DNA of 11,603 nt. It comes from Parcubacteria group bacterium SW_4_49_11. Lineage in GTDB: Bacteria > Patescibacteriota > Minisyncoccia > SW-4-49-11. Below are positions 5,528 through 10,311 of this stretch, one piece after another (position 1 is the first letter of the stretch; every line of letters starts with the position of its first letter). The stretch spans positions 1 to 11,603 of the forward strand of contig PXOY01000035.1 in NCBI GenBank assembly GCA_003021915.1. Direction: 5' to 3'. A program made the position numbers and the translations under genes. The notes under the pieces are model-generated. The model saw only the letters and a list, made by a program, of their open reading frames with translations. It made no database searches and had not been told where the DNA came from.

Positions 5528-8224
5528 ATGCAGTTTCTGAAACGTTTTTTACCTGATCCCAATAAACAGACGTTAAATAAGTTATATCCCCTCGTCAATC
5601 AGATTAATGACCTGGAACCCACGTTTCAGGCCAAGAGCAATGAGGATTTACGAGCGTACACGTCTGCTCTTCAAGAACGGTTCCGCAACGGCGAGACGTT
5701 AGACGATCTGTTACCGGAAGCATTTGCCCTGGTGCGTGAGACAGCCCAACGTACTTTGGGAATGCGTCACTTTGACGTACAGCTGATTGGCGGTATTGCC
5801 CTTCACAAAGGCTATATCGGAGAGATGAAGACCGGTGAGGGGAAAACGCTTGTGGCTACTCTTCCCGCGTATTTGAATGCTCTTTCGGGCAACGGAGTGC
5901 ATATCGTGACCGTCAATGACTACCTCGCCCGGCGTGATACCGTCTGGATGGGCCAAATCTTTTACTTTTTAGGACTCGATGTGGGAGCTATCACCAGTGA
6001 AGGCGCGTTCCTCTACACCGAAGAAGGAGTCCCGGAAGAACAAGACGCCGACCGTGATTCTCACGCGTCCTATAACGTAGAAGACGATTACTTAACCTCC
6101 GTCGAGCGTAAAGCGGTGTATGGGGCCGATGTTGTGTACGGCACAAACAACGAATTTGGATTCGATTACTTGCGCGACAACATGGCGCAGAGCCTGGAGG
6201 ATATGGTGCAACGCGAACTCAACTTCTGTATCATTGACGAGGTAGATAGCGTCTTGATTGATGAGGCGCGCACTCCCCTGATTATTTCAGCCCCGGACGC
6301 GGAATCGCCGCAACTCTATAAAACATTTGCCCGTATTGTGCCCCGTCTGGAGCAAGAAACCGACTACATGGTCGATGAGCAAATGAACGGGGTCAGCCTC
6401 ACCGACACCGGCATTGATAAGGTCGAACAGGCGCTTGGTATTGATAATCTGTATCAAGAAAAGGGCGTGGTGTATGTTCACCACCTGGAGCAAGCCCTGA
6501 AGGCACAGGCTCTGTTCAAGAATGAAACCGATTACGTAGTCCGCGAAGGACAAGTAATTATCGTCGATCAGTTTACGGGGCGACTTATGCCCGGTCGTCG
6601 GTTCGGAGAAGGACTGCATCAGGCTTTGGAAGCCAAAGAAGGCTTGAATATTCAACAGGAGTCTAAGACCATGGCGACCATCACCTTCCAGAATTTCTTC
6701 CGGATGTACAATAAATTGGCGGGTATGACCGGAACAGCCCTCACCAGCGCGGAAGAATTTGACAAAGTATATAGCTTGGGCGTGGTCAGCATTCCTACGC
6801 ACGAACCCGTCAGACGTCAAGACCTCGCCGATAAAATCTACAAAACCGAACAGGCCAAATTCAACGCCATTGCTGCAGATATTAGCGAGCGGCAGGAACG
6901 CGGACAGCCGGTTTTGGTAGGTACCGTTTCGATTGAGAAAAGCGAGCGACTCGCCGACCTTCTGAAACGACGCGGGGTACGGTGCGACGTCCTCAACGCC
7001 AAACACCACGAGTCCGAGGGAGCGGTGATCGCAAACGCCGGCAAAAAACGAGCCGTAACGATTGCCACCAACATGGCAGGGCGCGGCGTCGACATTAAGC
7101 TCGGCGGACCGGAAGCCACTGACGAAGAAAAACAGGAAGTCATGGATCTCGGGGGCCTTCATATCCTCGGAACGGAACGGCACGAGGCTCGCCGCATAGA
7201 CAACCAGCTTCGCGGACGGTCCGGTCGCCAGGGAGAGCCAGGATCCACCCAGTTTTATCTCTCGCTCGATGACGACATGATGCGTGTTTTTGCCACCGAT
7301 TGGATTCGCTCCATTATGGAACGCACCAATCTCCCGGAAGAAGATCCGATCGAGCATCCGTTAATCGCCAAGGCCGTGGAACACACGCAAACCAAAATTG
7401 AAGGATACAACTTCGACGCGCGCAAACACCTGTTAGAGTACGACAACGTTATCAACAAACAGCGCGAGATCATCTACGAAAAACGACGACACATCCTTGA
7501 CGGCACCACCCACATAGAAGATCTGACCTCCTCTCTCCTGGAAGAATATGTCTATCGTATCGTATCGTTTCACACCAGCTTGGATACGCTCCAAGACTGG
7601 GACATTGGGCAAATGATTGACGATTTGAGCGCGCTTTCGCCCTTAGACAATGACGTGCGACAGGAACTGGAGAACATTCGTGATAAAGAGACCGACATCG
7701 CGAGCAAAAAGACCGAAATGTCTCAGGTGCTTACGAGTCGACTTTCGCAGTATTACGAGGCGCGTTTTTCTTCACTTGATGACGAGACCCGCGAGGAATT
7801 ACAGCGTAAGCTCTATCTGCAGGCCATTGATATTCTGTGGATGGAGCATCTGGAGGTCATGGATTATCTCAAAACCGGCGTCAGGCTTCGCGGGTATGCC
7901 CAAAAAGACCCCTTGGTAGAATACAAGAACGAAGGCTTTCGTTTGTTTGAAAACCTCCTGGGGAGCATTTCGGAAAAATATATTACGAATCTGTTCCACG
8001 TCCATGTGCACGCTCCGATGGAGGCCGCCTCGTATAACCCGTACGAGAACGCCCAAGAACATCACGCCTCTTCCTCCGCCACGACGCAATCAACGAGCAA
8101 TCAAGCCGAAACAGCCCAGGAGTCCCAAACTCAACGTGTCAACGACAAAGTCGGACGCAACGACGCCTGTCCGTGCGGAAGCGGTAAAAAGACGAAGAAG
8201 TGTCACCCGGAGTATACGAAGTAA
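5528..8224 (+). CDS. secA: Protein translocase ATPase SecA
   Basis: The motor that drives preproteins through SecYEG using ATP; 898 residues, full length. Walker A is GEMKTGEGKT (98-107) and the DEAD-box-type Walker B is IIDEVD (235-240). The preprotein cross-linking domain follows (about 255-400). NBD2 carries TVSIEKSERLADLLKRRG, ATNMAGRGVDIKLGG and the arginine-finger region QLRGRSGRQGEPG. The helical scaffold has DILWMEHLEVMDYLKTG and RGYAQKDPLVEYKNEG. A Ser/Thr/Gln-rich tail leads to the C-terminal SEC-C zinc motif CPCGSGKKTKKCH, which in other SecAs binds SecB or ribosomes. Residues about 160-195 form an acidic insert in NBD1 compared with E. coli SecA, before YGADVVYGTNNEFGFDYLRDNM. Start is the ATG at 5528; no Shine-Dalgarno is visible and an out-of-frame ATG sits at 5523. 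The gene is monocistronic, with a repeat island after the stop. Confidence 0.98.
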   Translation: MQFLKRFLPDPNKQTLNKLYPLVNQINDLEPTFQAKSNEDLRAYTSALQERFRNGETLDDLLPEAFALVRETAQRTLGMRHFDVQLIGGIALHKGYIGEMKTGEGKTLVATLPAYLNALSGNGVHIVTVNDYLARRDTVWMGQIFYFLGLDVGAITSEGAFLYTEEGVPEEQDADRDSHASYNVEDDYLTSVERKAVYGADVVYGTNNEFGFDYLRDNMAQSLEDMVQRELNFCIIDEVDSVLIDEARTPLIISAPDAESPQLYKTFARIVPRLEQETDYMVDEQMNGVSLTDTGIDKVEQALGIDNLYQEKGVVYVHHLEQALKAQALFKNETDYVVREGQVIIVDQFTGRLMPGRRFGEGLHQALEAKEGLNIQQESKTMATITFQNFFRMYNKLAGMTGTALTSAEEFDKVYSLGVVSIPTHEPVRRQDLADKIYKTEQAKFNAIAADISERQERGQPVLVGTVSIEKSERLADLLKRRGVRCDVLNAKHHESEGAVIANAGKKRAVTIATNMAGRGVDIKLGGPEATDEEKQEVMDLGGLHILGTERHEARRIDNQLRGRSGRQGEPGSTQFYLSLDDDMMRVFATDWIRSIMERTNLPEEDPIEHPLIAKAVEHTQTKIEGYNFDARKHLLEYDNVINKQREIIYEKRRHILDGTTHIEDLTSSLLEEYVYRIVSFHTSLDTLQDWDIGQMIDDLSALSPLDNDVRQELENIRDKETDIASKKTEMSQVLTSRLSQYYEARFSSLDDETREELQRKLYLQAIDILWMEHLEVMDYLKTGVRLRGYAQKDPLVEYKNEGFRLFENLLGSISEKYITNLFHVHVHAPMEAASYNPYENAQEHHASSSATTQSTSNQAETAQESQTQRVNDKVGRNDACPCGSGKKTKKCHPEYTK

Positions 8225-8242
8225 TACGTGAACGAAATAATA

Positions 8243-8437
8243 GATATACGGTAGATATATGCGCCTTGCGGCGCGATATATAGTTGATATACGGTTGTGA
8301 ATAGTATATAGAATTTAGTATTTGGTATTTAGAATGGAAGATACACAGTTGATATATGTATCCTTCGGATACGATACATATGCCCTTCGGGCATGATATA
8401 CAGTGGATATAAATTGATACACGGTAGATATACGGTT
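8243..8437 (+). repeat. 11-bp iteron-like repeats interleaved with three small hairpins
   Basis: Units close to GATATACGGTW occur at 8243-8253, 8275-8285, 8286-8296, 8395-8405, 8406-8415 (one base short), 8416-8426 and 8427-8437. Hairpins GCGCC-TTGC-GGCGC (8261-8274), GTATCC-TTC-GGATAC (8358-8372) and ATGCCC-TTC-GGGCAT (8380-8394) each sit next to a GATATAT- or GATATA-type half unit. No U-tract follows the hairpins, so they are not classic terminators, though they may mark the 3' end of the secA transcript. This is the first part of a 556-base gene-free stretch (8225-8780). Confidence 0.75.
8297..8338 (+). repeat. Degenerate 7-base repeat block (locus 2, first part)
   Basis: Six consecutive heptamers in one register: GTGAATA, GTATATA, GAATTTA, GTATTTG, GTATTTA, GAATGGA. 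It is embedded within the 11-bp repeat array and uses the same unit types as 9985-10011. Confidence 0.7.
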
Positions 8438-8444
8438 GTATAAG

Positions 8445-8479
8445 AGAAGCCAGAATCCTGAAGCCTGAAGCCAGATGCG
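8445..8479 (+). repeat. Degenerate 7-base repeat block, GAAGCC type (locus 2, second part)
   Basis: Consecutive AGAAGCC, AGAATCC, TGAAGCC, TGAAGCC, AGATGCG. The same type opens the blocks at 1699-1712 and 9913-9925 and, inverted, at 2067-2073. Confidence 0.65.
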
Positions 8480-8509
8480 GTAAGTAGCAAGTGCTTGGAG
8501 GTAATTTTG

Positions 8510-8537
8510 TGTCCTCCTCTTTAAAAAGAGGAAGACA
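8510..8537 (+). repeat. 12-bp hairpin upstream of the structured element
   Basis: TGTC (8510-8513) and TCCTCTTT (8515-8522) pair with AAAGAGGA (8525-8532) and GACA (8534-8537), with one C/A mismatch (8514/8533) and an AA apex (the closing pairs would open in practice). It lies between AGTAGCAAG...GGAGGTAA and the CCGTGATCGCAG word. A hairpin of similar size and pyrimidine/purine character follows AGTAGCAAGT in the secA leader (5424-5447). Confidence 0.55.
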
Positions 8538-8551
8538 TGATCTGTGTTCCG

Positions 8552-8670
8552 CCGTGATCGCAGAGAATGTTCAACGCCAGCGGGATACTGCTAACGGCAG
8601 TCCCCTGGAAATAGGAAACCGTCAGGTTTCCGTAAAAACCGAAGGTTTTTACGTGCCCGTAGTAAATCGA
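8552..8670 (+). repeat. Structured intergenic element, copy 2a (best preserved)
   Basis: Order of parts: CCGTGATCGCAG, GTTCAACGCCAG (8569-8580), stem P1 (CCAG and GGG at 8577-8584 with CCC and CTGG at 8602-8608, inner ACTGC/GCAGT), then AAATAGG. Next are perfect 7-bp stem P2 (GGAAACC 8614-8620 / GGTTTCC 8625-8631) and perfect 9-bp stem P3 (GTAAAAACC 8632-8640 / GGTTTTTAC 8644-8652), ending in GTGCCCGTAGTAAATCGA (8653-8670). Copy 3 keeps the linkers but changes both arms of P2 and P3. The transcribed strand is unknown. Confidence 0.65.
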
Positions 8671-8689
8671 GGGAGGTTCCGGATTGAGC

Positions 8690-8775
8690 TAAAATGCAGT
8701 CCCCTATGTTGGAAGATAGGCCTCGTAAGAGGCCGGCAGAAACCGCAGGTGTCTTCAGTGCCCGTAGTAATTCGA
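8690..8775 (+). repeat. Structured intergenic element, copy 2b (5'-truncated, tandem to 2a)
   Basis: It begins at TAAAATGCAGTCCCCT, then GATAGG, P2 (GGCCTC 8719-8724 / GAGGCC 8729-8734), a weaker P3 (GAAACC 8739-8744 / GGTGTC 8748-8753, one mismatch) and CAGTGCCCGTAGTAATTCGA (8756-8775). It ends 5 bases from the 3' end of tRNA-Gly, which is on the opposite strand. The GTTCAACGCCAG head is missing. Confidence 0.6.
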
Positions 8776-8780
8776 GAGGG

Positions 8781-8853
8781 AGCGGGTAAGGGGATTCGAA
8801 CCCCTATCACCGGCTTGGAAGGCCGGGGTAATGAGCCATTATACGATCCCCGC
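8781..8853 (-). tRNA. tRNA-Gly(UCC): tRNA-Gly (anticodon UCC)
   Basis: A 73-base cloverleaf on the minus strand. Acceptor arms are 8847-8853 and 8782-8788 (one G-A mismatch at the sixth pair). The anticodon stem is CCGGC/GCCGG with loop CTTCCAA, anticodon TCC at 8817-8819. The T arm is AGGGG-TTCGAAT-CCCCT and the discriminator base is U. CCA is not encoded. It reads GGA codons (and other GGN by wobble). Confidence 0.96.
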
Positions 8854-8868
8854 TTTTTACTGATGCAT

Positions 8869-8897
8869 ATAATACCAAAGGTGGCTCGTATCTTCAA
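8869..8897 (-). promoter_or_regulatory. Promoter of tRNA-Gly
   Basis: On the minus strand, TTGAAG (8892-8897), a 17-base spacer and TATTAT (8869-8874). The start site would be about 8 bases before the tRNA. Spacing and geometry match the tRNA-Trp promoter, which supports both calls. Confidence 0.7.
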
Positions 8898-8902
8898 GAG
8901 GG

Positions 8903-9904
8903 TTATCCGCCGCTCGAAATGTGGATATGGCTATCTTCGTCGAGATAATACGGAACTCCGCCGGCTTCTTTTACACAACTAATCACCTGCTGATTGGTTG
9001 CGTCTACGGGGTCAAGATCCACCGCTTCTCCTCGGTAGTGAGTACTATCATTACTATGCCCTACGCCGTATGTACAAGCGGCGGTGACTTGAAAGGGACG
9101 GCCTCCGTATCGGTTTTCACATATTTCCTGAATTTGTTTAGTCTTCTCAACCCACGGCTGTTTTACTTTACCGGTTCTACCAGGGCCAGCAATTCCCCTA
9201 AATCCGCTTGCCACGTTAACTCCTGCATCCGCCAGCGAGCTGAGCTCGTTGCAGTCCGCTTGAGCCGGACCGGACCGGGCAAGTTCTTCATCGGCTGGTC
9301 CTCCTCCGGATTCTCCTGAGCCGCCAGAACCAGAGCCTCCGCCAGATCCTCCTCCGGGCGCTGAACTTGAGGGGCCAGGGTCACTCGGCGCTTCGGGGAG
9401 GCCACACTTTCCTTCCAATAGGTTGGGATTGATGGTTTGCAAAATAATAGCCGAAGCCAAGCCGATCACCAGACCAAGAACTGCGCCAGTCATGGTACTT
9501 TTCGCCTTGTTCACCGCACTCGCGTCCGCCGCGGCCGTAAGATAAAGATACCCCGCGTACACAAATGCGCCTAACACCGAAAGAAAGAGAATAAGATACA
9601 TTAATCCCCATAGGGCTCGTCCCAAACTGCAGAGATCACACACCTGCCCCACTCCGGGAAAGGCGGTGTAAGAGCAGTATTCAAGAAGGCCTCCGGACCC
9701 AGAGGGGCCTTCACCGGAAGTCGGAGCGGGCGACTCTTGCGCGATGATATATCCACCTTCATCTGATGAAGGCTCAGTGTTGTGATTGGCAAGCGTATAC
9801 GCTTGCGTGCTTTGACTATCTGATTGTTCGAGTGAAGCGTAGATCGTGCTCTCTTCAACAACCTCTCCTACAAAGACACCAGCTACGCTTCCGATGACGC
9901 ACAA
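8903..9904 (-). CDS. T4SS-pilin-like membrane domain fused to M15-type zinc peptidase domain
   Basis: 333 residues from a TTG start. Residues 1-13 are hydrophobic and look like the end of a signal peptide; a low-complexity exported segment follows. After CDLC (89-92) come two membrane helices (about 99-122, 139-158) separated by an AAADASAVNKAKSTM turn, the layout of the T4SS_pilin / TrbC-VirB2-like family frequent in candidate-phyla bacteria. A Gly/Ser-rich linker (about 172-203) leads to a C-terminal domain with STHYRGEAVDLD (H289, D296) and HIHIS (H328), the zinc-ligand pattern of M15 D-Ala-D-Ala carboxypeptidase/endopeptidases. By inference it is a membrane-tethered peptidoglycan peptidase outside the cell. 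Upstream in frame, with no stop before 9968-9970, the codons read RATAVLWLPASVLL, a good missing first half of a signal peptide. However, no ATG/GTG/TTG exists there and the region is heptamer repeat. The true start is uncertain. Confidence 0.82.
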   Translation of the reverse strand: MCVIGSVAGVFVGEVVEESTIYASLEQSDSQSTQAYTLANHNTEPSSDEGGYIIAQESPAPTSGEGPSGSGGLLEYCSYTAFPGVGQVCDLCSLGRALWGLMYLILFLSVLGAFVYAGYLYLTAAADASAVNKAKSTMTGAVLGLVIGLASAIILQTINPNLLEGKCGLPEAPSDPGPSSSAPGGGSGGGSGSGGSGESGGGPADEELARSGPAQADCNELSSLADAGVNVASGFRGIAGPGRTGKVKQPWVEKTKQIQEICENRYGGRPFQVTAACTYGVGHSNDSTHYRGEAVDLDPVDATNQQVISCVKEAGGVPYYLDEDSHIHISSGG

Positions 9905-9907
9905 AAG

Positions 9908-10011
9908 AACAGAAGCCGGAAGCCAAAGAACTGCAGTAGCGCGTAGCAGGTAGCAAGGAAATAGTATTTAGTAGTTAAGATATAGAATTTAGTATTTAGT
10001 ATTTAGAATAG
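9908..10011 (+). repeat. Degenerate 7-base repeat block (locus 3)
   Basis: After an AGAAGCC/GGAAGCC opening, units run in perfect 7-base register from 9936: GTAGCGC, GTAGCAG, GTAGCAA, GGAAATA, GTATTTA, GTAGTTA, AGATATA, GAATTTA, GTATTTA, GTATTTA, GAATAG. About 50 bases match 1990-2050 on the opposite strand. It lies where the 5' end of the peptidase gene should be. Confidence 0.75.
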
Positions 10012-10012
10012 T

Positions 10013-10133
10013 TGTATACGTTCATAGCTGTTCAACGCCAGTGAGGCAATGCCATTGGCAGTCCCTCTGAAAATAGGAGCTCGCAGAGCTCCGGAAAAAC
10101 ATACATGTTTTTTCAGTGACCGTAGTAACTCGA
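10013..10133 (+). repeat. Structured intergenic element, copy 3
   Basis: GTTCAACGCCAG (10030-10041) is followed by P1 (CAG 10039-10041 and AGG 10044-10046 with CCT and CTG 10064-10069), then AAAATAGG. P2 is GGAGCTC (10076-10082) / GAGCTCC (10086-10092), and P3 is GGAAAAACAT (10093-10102) / ATGTTTTTTC (10105-10114). It ends AGTGACCGTAGTAACTCGA, 4 bases from the 3' end of tRNA-Trp on the opposite strand. P2 and P3 are complementary but differ from copies 2a and 2b. Upstream, TATACGTTCATAGC resembles TATACATTCATAGC in the secA leader. Confidence 0.65.
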
Positions 10134-10137
10134 AAGG

Positions 10138-10210
10138 CAGGCCCAGAGGGACTCGAACCCCCAATAGCGGTTTTGGAGACCGCCGTTATAGCCAATTTAA
10201 CTATGGGCCT
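10138..10210 (-). tRNA. tRNA-Trp(CCA): tRNA-Trp (anticodon CCA)
   Basis: A 73-base cloverleaf on the minus strand. The acceptor is a perfect 7-bp stem, AGGCCCA (10204-10210) with TGGGCCT (10139-10145). The anticodon stem is GCGGT/ACCGC with loop CTCCAAA, anticodon CCA at 10174-10176. The T arm is GGGGG-TTCGAGT-CCCTC and the discriminator is G, as usual for bacterial tRNA-Trp. The 3' CCA is not encoded. Only a UGG-reading anticodon is seen, in line with standard UGA usage. Confidence 0.96.
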
Positions 10211-10224
10211 CTAATTCAACGTAT

Positions 10225-10253
10225 ATTGTAGCACACGAGCATAATCTATTCAA
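10225..10253 (-). promoter_or_regulatory. Promoter of tRNA-Trp
   Basis: On the minus strand, TTGAAT (10248-10253), a 17-base spacer and TACAAT (10225-10230). The start site would be about 8 bases upstream of the tRNA 5' end. Confidence 0.72.
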
Positions 10254-10296
10254 CTAGGCGGGCGTTCAAAATGTATGCCATAATACAACGTACAGC

Positions 10297-10310
10297 GTAA
10301 CAGGTGTTAC
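10297..10310 (+). promoter_or_regulatory. Inverted repeat over the ribosome binding site of the fusion gene
   Basis: GTAACA-GG-TGTTAC is a 6-bp inverted repeat around a 2-base centre, ending 1 base before the ATG at 10312. The AGGTG inside it (10302-10306) is the only convincing Shine-Dalgarno in the window, 5 bases from the ATG. An upstream TGC-CATAAT (10276-10284) may be an extended -10. The site could be an operator for a dimeric repressor. Confidence 0.4.
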
Positions 10311-10311
10311 A

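Noticed and set aside
6287..7357. 356-codon open frame antisense to secA
   Set aside because: It is a mirror of the secA codon pattern; secA motifs are intact across it and the antisense product has no recognisable domain.
8261..8394. Intrinsic terminators after secA
   Set aside because: The hairpins are stable, but none is followed by a run of Ts on either strand.
8243..8437. CRISPR array
   Set aside because: Units are 11 bases, largely contiguous, with no unique spacers of 25-40 bases and no cas genes nearby.
8491..8982. 163-codon open frame on the plus strand
   Set aside because: It crosses two structured-element copies and the antisense of tRNA-Gly and its promoter.
10013..10133. Integron attC site: GTTCAAC fits the RYYYAAC box, and GGGACTG plus GGCGTTGAAC on the minus strand recall Vibrio repeats
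   Set aside because: No matching GTTRRRY partner box lies at the other end of any copy, and the three-hairpin layout does not resemble the single imperfect attC stem.
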